64,000 nucleotides of DNA from the NCBI GenBank assembly GCA_963675135.1, contig OY776130.1, positions 62,095,808 to 62,159,807 of the forward strand, given 5' to 3'. A program made the translations under genes and the position numbers. A model generated the notes under the pieces. It made no database searches and was not told where the DNA came from. It saw only the letters and a program-made list of their open reading frames with translations. Below, piece by piece: positions 32,976 to 42,730 of this stretch. The DNA is from Galeopsis tetrahit. Its lineage: Eukaryota > Streptophyta > Magnoliopsida > Lamiales > Lamiaceae. How positions within the stretch are numbered: the first letter of the stretch is position 1; the number at the start of each line of letters is the position of its first letter.

Positions 32976-34076
32976 TTAATTGCATTGAGGAGATACAAGA
33001 GACTCTATATACTTGTATGATTTTGCACACCCTGGCCACGATTCAATGCCCTCCATCCTTTCAAAGTTCCTTGAGACAATGTCATATGAGAAAAACGTAC
33101 CGTAGGGCTTAACACTAAACATTAATTGGGTCCTAGCGGTGTTCAAGAAACATATTGGCTCGAGTGCAAAACCATCTGGCAAATTTTCCTCCTTGAAGAT
33201 TGTAAACCTAGACCAAGTTCTAGCACCATTCGAATAATGAAGAAGATGCACTTCATTAAAATAACGACAGACACCAAACTCGTCCACAGACAGTCGATCA
33301 GAATATATAGCAATGGTGTTGTCGTCAAGCCCCTCCATCTTACAAGTCCAGGGCTCAAGAATAAAAGCAGGCACATCAAATTGATCATAGAGTTGGGATT
33401 TGCAATCAAAAGTAACAATTGCATGACCATTCCAGGTTTGTACTTTCCAATGAAAAAGACCCCCAACATAAAATGCATTTTCAGAAGGAGGTTTTACACT
33501 TGGAAATGGGGGTAGTGAAAACCAGGTATTAAGATTTCGAGAGTACAACATAACTAACGAAATGTACCCTTCTAATTGCAAAAAACGAGAAACTCGCATA
33601 ATCAGAAAATCATCTTGCATGTCATCATATCCAAGACCAAAAAAAGCACACTCTTCTCCTAAATTAAGTCTTAAGATTTCTGGCACAGGAGGTAAAACGA
33701 TTTGTTGATTCGTACATGGGTTTGACAAAATAAAATCATCATCAGTATTACAGATGAGAACTAACCCGTTATACGATCCGAGAACCTCAAAATCGTCTGA
33801 ATCTTGCTTAATATATCGCCTCGTACCAGACCTTCCATACCCCACAGGCAGGTAACAAACGGGTGGGTTAGACACCCGATTCTTGTGTAAAAAGGAGTAC
33901 CCTTGCTTATTTTTTGCACGAATCAGTTGAGAATCGACGAAAGCTTTGGAGGATATTAACTGATTCCAATACCTGTCAACACATTTCAAACGGGAAAGTG
34001 GTTTTGGATCTAGTGAGTCAAGAAATTTATCTTTGATTTCAGAGGGGATGAACATGTCGTTTGCCTGGCTGTTCAT
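32976..34076 (-). CDS. F-box protein with F-box-associated domain, copy 1 (inside the Mutator-like element)
   Basis: Intact intronless 366-residue protein. Residues about 10-50 are an F-box (I-P-S-E-I-K-D-K-F-L, then L-S-R-L-K-C-V-D-R-Y-W-N-Q-L-I, S-K-A-F-V), which binds Skp1/ASK in SCF ubiquitin ligases. The rest fits the plant F-box-associated interaction domain: F-E-V-L-G-S-Y-N-G-L-V-L-I-C near residue 97, L-S-N-P-C-T-N near 116, F-G-L-G-Y-D near 146, G-L-F-H-W near 208. This family (CPR1/CPR30-like) usually has one exon and about 350-420 residues, so the gene is full length. It sits with a diverged sister gene between the Ulp1-like and mudrA genes. Target unknown. Confidence 0.88.
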   Translation of the reverse strand: MNSQANDMFIPSEIKDKFLDSLDPKPLSRLKCVDRYWNQLISSKAFVDSQLIRAKNKQGYSFLHKNRVSNPPVCYLPVGYGRSGTRRYIKQDSDDFEVLGSYNGLVLICNTDDDFILSNPCTNQQIVLPPVPEILRLNLGEECAFFGLGYDDMQDDFLIMRVSRFLQLEGYISLVMLYSRNLNTWFSLPPFPSVKPPSENAFYVGGLFHWKVQTWNGHAIVTFDCKSQLYDQFDVPAFILEPWTCKMEGLDDNTIAIYSDRLSVDEFGVCRYFNEVHLLHYSNGARTWSRFTIFKEENLPDGFALEPICFLNTARTQLMFSVKPYGTFFSYDIVSRNFERMEGIESWPGCAKSYKYIESLVSPQCN

Positions 34077-34661
34077 TGTTTATGGATGAGTAATTAAGTT
34101 TTGATGACTTAATGAAGAAGATTGAGAAAATGTATAGATTTGAGAGAGATAACTAATAAATACAATGTGAAGAGTCACAATCCAAAATCAAAACCTTTCA
34201 ACTTCCATCATTGCTTATTTAAATGGAGGTGTCTAATCTGGATTTAATGGAAGCGGTTTACGAGGACATGCAATACATTAATTTGAAATAAATTAAGGAA
34301 ATATATCCATCAACTATATATATGTTTTTTTATTTATCATATGTTTTATGTTGTAATATACGATATAATATAATACATTTGAATGAATAACAAATTAAAA
34401 CAATTAGGTGTATTAATTCGTTTTTTTTTTTAATTTTTTTCTTATGTTAATTTTATAAACTCATGTAATGTTTAGTGTTTTGTTGTTTTTATGCATGTGG
34501 TACAGAGCATATGTTTTGCAAATCAATATAAATTATAAAAACTGATGGTGTAAAGTAATAAATTTACAATTAAATGGAAACTAACAACTAAAATTAATAA
34601 TATATAAATAACACAAAAATACATGAAAACATCATAAAAACGTGCAACTATTTTAATATAA
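34077..34661. other. Spacer between the two F-box genes
   Basis: AT-rich; presumably the promoter of F-box gene 1 and the 3' end of F-box gene 2, both on the minus strand. No repeat recognised. Confidence 0.5.
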
Positions 34662-35771
34662 CTAACACATTCTTGGATCTACAAGACTCTGGATATACTT
34701 ATATGCATGTTGAACGCTGTATGTCATTTCATATTCTTCGCTGAGTTGAAACGTCTTGGCAATCGTATCATAGCAATAGTAGTCTCCCCATGGTAGAGCG
34801 AGGAATAGTATTTTAGTTCTATCGGAGTTCATGAATGAGATTGAGGTTATATGATATTTGTTTGGTACTAGGGTTCTTCTGAAGATCATAATACTAGTCC
34901 ATGTAGGAATTTCTTGTGAGTAATGTAGTATATGCATCTGAAACACGAATTTACTATAAAAACGACTTTCCACTGATTTTACACTACTACAGTAGACTCC
35001 AATTGTATTGTCATCCAAACCCTGGACTTGTAAATTACATGGGTGATATTTAAACTTTGGAATGGTAATTAATGAATAAATACCAGTATTTATATCAAAT
35101 GTGGCCAATTTATGAACACCACGGCCAAAATTTAAATACCAATAGAAGAGATTACATACAAAAAAGGCATTTCCAGATGGGTAATTATCAAAAGGGAATG
35201 AAGAAAGTTTTGACCACAATTTAGAATTAAGTGAGAAAATACTAACCTCAGTCAACCCACCAGTTTCAGCCCAAAGATATGCAATTCTCATTATGATGTA
35301 ATCATTGGAATTTTTTTCATACCCAAACCCAAAATAAACCCAAGCCACATCGTGTCCCTTGGGAAATGATATCAGCATATTTGGAACAATTATATATTGT
35401 TTAGTAGTGGGGTTATTAATAGTATATTGGTCATTAGTATTGCAGAATAATACTAGACCATTATAGCTACCCAATACCTCGAATTCTTCATCGTTCTTTG
35501 CTATTTGCCTACGAACGTAACTAGATCCCTTCCAAATTTTTAATTCATAAGATATTGGTGGGCTAGAAACATGGTACTTGTGTATCAAACGAAAATGATT
35601 ACCCGCTTTCATATTGAAAAGATGTGCTTCTACAAACCACTTAGAACATATTACTGAGTTCCATACTCTAGATATTCTTTTATATCTACATAGGACTTGT
35701 GGAAAAAGGAACAAAAGAATAGAAATAGTGATTTCGTCAAGAAGAAATTCTATCATTCTAGAATTCTGCAT
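34662..35771 (-). CDS. F-box protein with F-box-associated domain, copy 2 (inside the Mutator-like element)
   Basis: Intact intronless 369-residue paralogue of copy 1. Shared anchors include H-K-x-x-V-S-x-P-P near residue 66, E-F-E-V-L-G-S-Y-N-G-L-V-L near 100, N-P-x-T-x-Q near 120, F-G-F-G-Y near 150 and a C-terminal Y-K-Y-I-x-S-L-V. The F-box at residues 8-48 is weaker than in copy 1 (L-L-D-E-I, L-C-R-Y-K-R-I-S-R-V-W-N-S-V-I), so Skp1 binding is less certain. The low similarity outside the anchors means the pair duplicated long ago, before or after entering the element. No stops or frameshifts, unlike the neighbouring transposon genes. Confidence 0.85.
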   Translation of the reverse strand: MQNSRMIEFLLDEITISILLFLFPQVLCRYKRISRVWNSVICSKWFVEAHLFNMKAGNHFRLIHKYHVSSPPISYELKIWKGSSYVRRQIAKNDEEFEVLGSYNGLVLFCNTNDQYTINNPTTKQYIIVPNMLISFPKGHDVAWVYFGFGYEKNSNDYIIMRIAYLWAETGGLTEVSIFSLNSKLWSKLSSFPFDNYPSGNAFFVCNLFYWYLNFGRGVHKLATFDINTGIYSLITIPKFKYHPCNLQVQGLDDNTIGVYCSSVKSVESRFYSKFVFQMHILHYSQEIPTWTSIMIFRRTLVPNKYHITSISFMNSDRTKILFLALPWGDYYCYDTIAKTFQLSEEYEMTYSVQHAYKYIQSLVDPRMC

Positions 35772-36080
35772 ATTGGTATGCTGTGTTTTTTATCAATGAG
35801 ATGTAGTGAATTAAAATGACTGTAGAGTCTATTAATAGTTGAACTGAAATTTAAAGATTATAAATGTTAATTATTGGGGGAGAAACGTTAAAAGTATAGT
35901 GGACACGTTCATAGTGGGAATAATGGAGGGCAGATTTTTTAGGGTTTTTAACTGCCCATTATTTTTACACATAATGGATTTTGGAAACGTGTGGGGTATA
36001 TTAATAACTAACCCTATTAACTAATATTATTTATTTCTTATGCACCTTTCATTGTACGTTTCTAAAATTGACATTAATAC

Positions 36081-36530
36081 TGTTTTAAACCGATTAGTGA
36101 TTGAGAACGGTTTATGCATATGAGAAGTACTCAGTATATGAACTACGAAGTGCATAGACAGGGTCAGCATGGTTGGGGATGCATGCTGAAACTATGCAGA
36201 TGGGCCATATGCATGGAAATGCACATCATGCTGTTGAAGTTACATATGCAGATTAGTTTAATAACATATAAAAAATAATAGGATCATAAAATAATAAAAA
36301 TTAGTAATATTGTTGTAAACGGATTAGTGATTGAGAAAAAGTCAGGCATAGGAGAAGTAATACGTATATGGACTACGAAGTGCATAGATAGGGTCAGCAT
36401 GGTTGGGGATGCATGTTGAAACTATGCAGATGGGCCATATGCATGGAAATGCACATCATGCGGATGAAGATACATATGCAGATTAGGATAATAACATATA
36501 AAAAATCATTGGATCATAAAAAAGTATATG
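36081..36530. repeat. 230-bp tandem duplication
   Basis: The block starting TGTTTTAAACCGATTAGTGA at 36081 repeats at 36311 with a 230-bp period. It includes GGGTCAGCATGGTTGGGGAT and GATGGGCCATATGCATGGAA in both copies. It lies between F-box gene 2 and the mudrA tail and shows no coding capacity. Confidence 0.85.
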
Positions 36531-36964
36531 GTGTTGAATACTGCACACAGGAGCAGGTCGAGTTTCAAAGGATTATATGCATGATGTGTATGGGAATAGG
36601 CCTTATGATTGTAATATATGCTTAACTGTGCAGTATGCATTGTGTGGTGAATATTACCAGGTAAATGCATTATGCATGCAATATGGCATATGATCCGTAC
36701 CCTTCAATTTATTTAGGTTTGGTATTCTACGATACAATCAGAAAAATAGAAAATTGGACAATAATGCAAATCCTGGAAATATGAGGGAAAAATAAGTAAA
36801 AAGAATAAAAATAGATAATTATAGAAATCTTATGTTCATAAAGCATGTCAGATTATAAAACTCAGTACACATGGACTTAAGGTAGTGGAATTAATATATC
36901 GTAAAGGACTTGGAAAAAAACACAGAATTACAAATCAAATTACACAATGAAATATTGTGTTTGA

Positions 36965-39424
36965 CTAACTATGAATGTTTGTCTTGTCCGTTCCAAAAAC
37001 AGCAGCACATGTTAATGGATCATGTCGACCTGTCCTGCCACATCGCTTGCAAGTGGTAGCCTTGACCCTACGAAATTCTCCATATGAAGTGATTCTCTTT
37101 TGTTTGGGTCTGCCAGGGGGTTTGTTTAATATGGGTGGTAGTATTTTTTCAGGGCTGGACTCAGTAGCAAATTCAAAACGTTATGTCTCTGGCACAGGAA
37201 TTAAATCTTCTTCATAACATTGCTTGTATGTGGATGTAAAGAAACAGTCCTCAATGAGGTTGGACACGGAATTACAATGCTTCTTAATAACAGCAACGGC
37301 ATGTGCGCACGGAAATCCAGTGATCTGCCATTGAAAACAAGTACATATTTTGCACTCCAAATCAACTGTGACAGACGTCCTTGACCGAACCTCAAACTGA
37401 CCATTAGGATAAATTGAAACACCCCACGTTGCACTTATGTTTCCAAGCTCGTTCCACCGATCTTCCTTGCTAGGAACAAGCAACCCGGTCCATTTATTAG
37501 ATTTTTCACGTCTGCCTACAAACCACTGTGATATCTTTTTCCTAATAGAGTCTAACATATAGGTAATTGGAAGACCTCTAGCCTCGCTAATCCACATGTT
37601 AAAAGACTCAGCTGCATTAGACGTCATTTCACCATATCGCTTGATGTGAGGTGAATATGCAACTGCCCACTGTTTGTAGGGCATGTCTTCAAGCCATTGC
37701 TCTGCAATCTGACCACCTACTATTTTAAAAACCTCAAGTTTCTCTTTAAAAACAGTGATGGTTGGAGCATATGCACATTGCTTGAATAGATCAGCCATGT
37801 TATCACGGTGTTGGGTGTTCCAACCTCCACCGAATCTGCCTCTGAGATTTAAAAGTAGATGATACAGGCAGTAGAAGTGGGCAGGATCATTCCAGACATC
37901 ATAAAAAGCTGACATCAAACCCAGATTCCTGTCTGATATGTAAATGATCTTCTTTTCATGAATGATAAGATCACGCAACTTGGTTAAGAACCATGCCCAG
38001 TTGTTCCTGTTCTCAGCAGATACTACAACAAATGCAACGGAAAAAAGGCCTGGATAAAGAACAGCATATTGTAGAATGTAATATAATGGAAGATATATAA
38101 AACTGAAATTATAATATAAGGAAATGCAATGAAAACTGTGATTCGTTTGACAACTATAATTCTGGGAAAAGAGTATTAACCCCATCATTTGAAATGAAAC
38201 AATAGATAGTTGAAATGAAATGAGAAGGAATATGTTACCGTTATTTCCATCCTTTGCAGTGGCAGCAAGCAACACCCCCTTTGACCTACCCTTCATAAAT
38301 GTGCCATCTATGAATAACATTGGCCTGCATTTTTTAAAACCCTCCTTGCATGCATTAAATGAAACAAAAATACGCTCAAATCGGTTGGTTGTGTCATTCT
38401 TCTCTAGGTCTACTATACTTTTGGGGTTCGTACGCTTCACTGCCTCACAATACCAACGCAATTGGTCATAAGATTCATCATAACTACCAAATATATCATC
38501 TCTTGTTGCTTCTATTCCACGCCACACCTTCCAGTAAGGCAGTGCAAAATCGTATCCCTCATTTACATGGTGGGTTACATCCTTCACAGACACAGTAGGA
38601 TTGGCTTTGACAGAATCGATAACAAGTTCCTTAACTATTTTCGGTCCAAACCTGTTCCTTTTTTTACGAAGTAGGTTGCCAACACAATTATGAACTAGAT
38701 TAGCTTTAGCAATCACAAAGCAGCTATTCATAGGAGTTTTCTTGGCCTTGATGAACCATGTGTAGTTGAGTGTTGATGTTTCATTGCACACAACATATAC
38801 ATACCTAGGGGAATTCTTTTTATACTTGTACTTAAAGTTGAGTTTAGTAGAGTATTTAATCAACTCTTTCCTAAATTCAGGGGCGCCCCCAACAAAAAAT
38901 GTCCCCACACCACTTTCCATTATATTAACCCAATGATCGGATAAATAGGACTTTTTTTTTTCAACTGGACATATATCAAAACTAGGTATACTACCAATTC
39001 CCTCAAAATCTATTCTATGATGGTATTCTTCATCAGAATTTCTTGAATGATTTGATAAGGTATTCTGTACTACAAAGGACGGACTGACATGTAATTGTTC
39101 AGTTACTAGATAGTCATTGACATTTGAAGACTCAACCATTTCACTGGACAATGGGACTTGGTTACTAACGAAAACTGATATATTAACTATCTTTTCGGAA
39201 GTAGCCTTACAAAATTCTACCATACCATTCAAGTCGGAATCAAATTCTATGTAGATGTTATTGAGGCTGGAAACCGAATAGGCAATCGATAGATTACCTT
39301 GAGAAGTTACAGGACGCATATTTGTTATTTCAGCCAACAAATCTGCAAATGATGACGATTCAGTCAATCGAATCAACTTGTTCTTCCCATTGAAATCAAC
39401 CTTGCAGAAAATTATGTACTCCAT
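36965..39424 (-). pseudogene. mudrA-type MULE transposase with a premature stop before its zinc knuckle
   Basis: Two exons, 38239-39424 and from 38049 downward, joined across a 189-bp intron that happens to lack stops. Domains in order: MuDR N-terminal region (about residues 160-260, including Y-V-V-C and F-V-I-A-K-A-N); MULE transposase domain with acidic residues in F-I-D-G-T-F, I-S-D-R-N and N-A-A-E-S-F-N, and C-L-Y-H-L-L-L-N; SWIM zinc finger C-T-C-F-Q-W-x5-P-C-A-H. TAA at 37181-37183 ends the frame after P-V-P-E-T. The same frame continues beyond it with the expected C-terminal C-K-R-C-G-R-T-G-R-H-D-P-L-T-C knuckle, reaching TAG at 36965-36967. The protein is therefore truncated by about 70 residues, with the catalytic core intact. 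A start at 39460 is also possible. Confidence 0.85.
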
Positions 39425-40050
39425 TGTCAAAGCACGATATAGACGGCATGTACAATGCAAAAATATTCAAAAAACGATTAATTGATGTACCAAAATACCG
39501 AACATAAAATGCAATAACTAAAAAACAGAATAAAAAATTTATAAGGTGATATGCGATTTTAAATTTGGATTAACAACAATGACTGCATATGATTCAATAG
39601 ACAAGAATTGAATACGTACCAGAATCTGGATATATAATCAAAATGTCGATCCAAATTCAGATTTCAGTGCATAATCGAAAATGGCAAAATTGAAATCGAA
39701 TTTCAAAATCCGAATCAGAAAAAATACTATTGATTCGAAATTGATAATCAGAATCTGGAAAAATGAAATTGATGGTTGAATTTGGGAAATTTCCTAAATT
39801 TGATTGGTTTTGGCGATAAACAAGAAACCTTTGTTTAAGCTTTCGAATTTGGAAAGTCAAAATTTCCTAAAAAACTAAATTATAGGAATAAATTCAAATC
39901 TCATATATTTTTTAAAACAAGAATATATTTAAAATAATGGTTTTAAGGGTAACATGGGTATTTTGGCTTTGATTTGACTCTATTAGAAAATTATTCATAC
40001 TGGTGACTCTATTAGATTAATGGATTGTAATAGTGGACTTATTAGGCAAT

Positions 40051-41456
40051 AATCTCTAAAAAAAAATTATGAATTGAAAAAAAAAATGAAAGCAAAAAAG
40101 CAAAAAAATTAAGAAAAAAAAATGGAAGTAAAACAAAAAAATATAATAAAATTGAAAGAAAAAATGAAAGCAAAAAAATTATTAAATAGAAAAATTAAAG
40201 AATGAGAAAAAATTACATGAAAAAAATGAAAGTTAAACCAAAAACATAAATAATGAGAAAATTGAATAAATTGTCAATCCTCATTTTACTTTCTCTAAGA
40301 TAAAATTGAAAAAAAAATGAATACAAAAAATTATTAAATAGAAAAAGAATGAGAAAAAATTACCAAAAAAAATGGAAGTAACACCAAAAACATAATAATA
40401 AGGAGATAGAGAATGAGAACCTCTTTTTCTCTATGAAATGAAATTGCAAGAAGACACATAAGAACTAAGATAAAATTGAAAAAAAAAAATCGCAAACAGA
40501 AACCTCTTCAATTGAAATTGAGACTCAAATGAATTCAGATAGAGAAAAAGTAAAAATCATTAACCTCCAAAAAATTACCAGAAAATTTAAATTAAATGAA
40601 AGAGGAAAAAAAAAAAGGTTACTTTTATGAACCAAGAGAGTGATCGAGATGTTGTTTTTCTATACCTGGTGATTGAGATAAGATAATGAGTAGCTTATAA
40701 AAAGATTAGATTTTTAACTTAGTTGAGAAAATCATGTGATTATTTAAATTTAAAATTTAAAATAATTAAAAGAGATAAAATTGTTATTGAAAAATTTATA
40801 AATGTTATAAATTATAAAAATTAATATTATAAATAAATATTTAAAATTATTATAATTTTTGTTCTTAATTAAAAAAGTGTCTCTGATCCTTTTTTATAAA
40901 AATTCTCAATAATATAATAATATCATTTTTATAAAAATTCTCAATAATCTAATACAAAAATCTATTCAATTTGTATATCGATAATCTAATACAAAAACCT
41001 TCAAAGATTATGTACATTTAAAATCTTCAAAATTCTTTGTTAAACTGTGTTGTGATTAAAGTTTAAAAAATAAATTAAAAATAATAATTATAATTATAAT
41101 TTAAAATTTAAAAATAATTATGAGAAGATAATATTTGAATTATTATTTTGAGATTAAAATAGAAAAAATTGATTTTTTTTAATCCGAATGTCTGAGAATG
41201 TAGAGATTTTGAAATAGACGCTGAAGAGAGATTGTGATAGAGTGATAAAATTGTAACACGTGTCCCATATATTCTCACACATATAGAGTATTAAAATAAG
41301 ATATATATACTGGGAAAATATATATGTAAAAAAAAGAATTAGTATATACGATACATTGCTATTAATTAATAATATTGAAGATCTCCTCACTGATCCTTTT
41401 CCTCAATTACGAAGATATTTTAATACTATGCCATATATAAAACCACGAATTCTAGC
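40051..41456. other. Gene-free purine-rich stretch
   Basis: From about 40060 to 40620, runs of AAAAAATGAAAGCAAAAAA and AGAATGAGAAAAAATTA recur as degenerate low-complexity repeats. The rest is AT-rich with no feature recognised. Confidence 0.5.
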
Positions 41457-41464
41457 TATATAAA
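41457..41464 (+). promoter_or_regulatory. TATA box of EPFL-like gene 2
   Basis: TATATAAA in AGCTATATAAACCCTCACAC, the same context as gene 1. The ATG lies 85 bp downstream. Confidence 0.7.
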
Positions 41465-41548
41465 CCCTCACACTCCATACACAAAAACATACTCCTATAT
41501 TTTTCTTTAGAAAAATTAAGCATCTAAGAGCTCTCGGTGTTGATCAAT

Positions 41549-41803
41549 ATGAAGTGTTGCATCATCATGATTCTCCTCTTTGTTACGATGATGATGATGA
41601 TGATGATAACTCCAACCATCATGGGTGGAAATATCGATATCGATGTGGGGTCGAAGCCCAGGAACTGTTGGAAGCAGTGCAATGGTTGCACCCCCTGCGT
41701 ACCATATATCACTAAGCCGCACCCGGACCCTGTAAGTGGAGCCACTGTTTGGGGCTGCAAATGTCAACCTTCAAAACGTCCATTCATTATTGGAAAAATC
41801 TAA
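41549..41803 (+). CDS. EPF/EPFL-like small cysteine-rich secreted peptide, copy 2
   Basis: 84-residue single-exon ORF with a clear N-terminal hydrophobic signal (M-K-C-C-I-I-M-I-L-L-F-V, then a Met run), a short spacer and the mature motif G-S-K-P-R-N-C, x3, C, x2, C, x2, C ... W-G-C-K-C. The six cysteines and the G-S-x-P-x-x-C start of the mature part match the EPF/EPFL family, which signals through ERECTA-family receptors in epidermal and organ patterning. Function is inferred from the cysteine spacing alone. Protein and promoter are close to copy 1 some 17 kb away in the same orientation, so the two are a duplicated pair now separated by the large Mutator-like element. This copy looks like the better functional candidate because its signal peptide is complete. 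Confidence 0.72.
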   Translation: MKCCIIMILLFVTMMMMMMITPTIMGGNIDIDVGSKPRNCWKQCNGCTPCVPYITKPHPDPVSGATVWGCKCQPSKRPFIIGKI

Positions 41804-42101
41804 CATATAATATTAGTACTAGCTAGCTTATGTTTTGAATGACAATTTATTGTCCTATGCTTTTTGTAGGGTTGTTTTATAAGATATATAAATACATATA
41901 TGAATCTTGAATAATAGTCGTCTCATTGATAAATGATAATGCATCTTTTTGTGCCAATATAATGTTTTGACGAAAGACTATATGTTCATAAACAAGATCA
42001 AACTCGAGTTTAAATAGCAGATGTAAATCCATCAATAGACTCGTATAAAAGAGCCATGAAACTTGCAATCATAATTTACTGTAGATATATGGTCTAGAAG
42101 A

Positions 42102-42138
42102 ATACCTTTCTCGGCCTTTTGGCTAAGATCAAGTGTAG
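42102..42138 (+). pseudogene. 3'-truncated U2 snRNA retrocopy flanked by a direct repeat
   Basis: ATACCTTTCTCGGCCTTTTG then GCTAAGATCAAGTGTAG is the first ~37 bases of plant U2 snRNA, apparently without mismatch; similarity stops abruptly. TGTAGATATATGGTCTAGAA lies immediately before it (42080-42099) and again at its end (42134-42153), sharing TGTAG with U2. No upstream sequence element or remainder of U2 follows, so it is not a functional U2 gene. Confidence 0.8.
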
Positions 42139-42314
42139 ATATATGGTCTAGAAACAGAAATTGTTGTTTTCTTTTTTAAAGTACAGTATTTTTCAGATCC
42201 AGTTGAAACCCGGTCTTTAAAATAAGTCGATGGGTTCCTTTAAATATGCAATCTTATTCAATTGGTAACATTGTGAGCATACAATGCAATCCCATATCAA
42301 TATATCATTACTTA

Positions 42315-42425
42315 TCCATCATGTCTCGTTTCTACCAACTGAAAGATCGAGACGTAGTGAGATAACTCAAGTACTAAGAGCACAATAAACCCGTGTGAGA
42401 TCATGAGTTCAAGCCAAAGACTTCA
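42315..42425 (+). mobile_element. SINE-like insertion with 19-bp flanking repeat
   Basis: ATCAATATATCATTACTTA (42296-42314) recurs with one change at 42426-42444. The 111-bp insert contains AACTCAAGTACTAAGAGC and GATCATGAGTTCAAGCC, which resemble tRNA-type A and B boxes. There is no A or T tail, so the assignment is tentative. A diverged look-alike occurs near 11550-11620. Confidence 0.45.
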
Positions 42426-42730
42426 ATCAATATATCATTGCTTAGTTAAATAGGCACCCAAGAAAACAAACCGAAAGAAAAGAAAAGAAAAGGATCCAAA
42501 TTTAGAATAAAACAACTGGTTTTAGATATTCGAAACATAGAGCTTATTTAAATGCAACAGAGTCAAAGAAACTTTACTAATCACAATTCTCTCAAGATCA
42601 TAAACAGTAAAACAGGTCCTGCCACAACAAAAGGAAACAAAATTTCCAAAGATAACATCCCAAGTATGAAGAGCTTATGCAGTTAGACGAACATAAATTA
42701 AAAGTACAAAACTAAACAAACGAAATCAAA

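Larger units (their letters stand above)
27276..40050. mobile_element. Large Mutator-like element (~13 kb) carrying Ulp1-like, F-box and mudrA genes
   Basis: Inverted termini are diverged but visible. CTAATAGAGTCAAAT at 27340-27354 is matched in exact inverse at 39972-39986. The outer ~60 bp on each side pair as TTATT..TAATAGGGTCATTTCACTAT against TTATTGCCTAATAAGTCCACTAT. Inside, a Ulp1-type gene runs rightward from the left end and a mudrA gene runs leftward from the right end, the convergent layout of MuDR. Two F-box genes occupy the middle. No clean 9-bp TSD could be read, so borders are approximate to tens of bases. The lineage resembles the Ulp1-bearing (Kaonashi-type) MULEs. Confidence 0.75.

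Noticed and set aside
33126..33515. 129-codon plus-strand frame
   Set aside because: Antisense shadow of F-box gene 1.
42102..42138. Functional U2 snRNA gene
   Set aside because: Only the first ~37 bases are present; Sm site, later stems and upstream promoter elements are missing, and flanking direct repeats indicate insertion.
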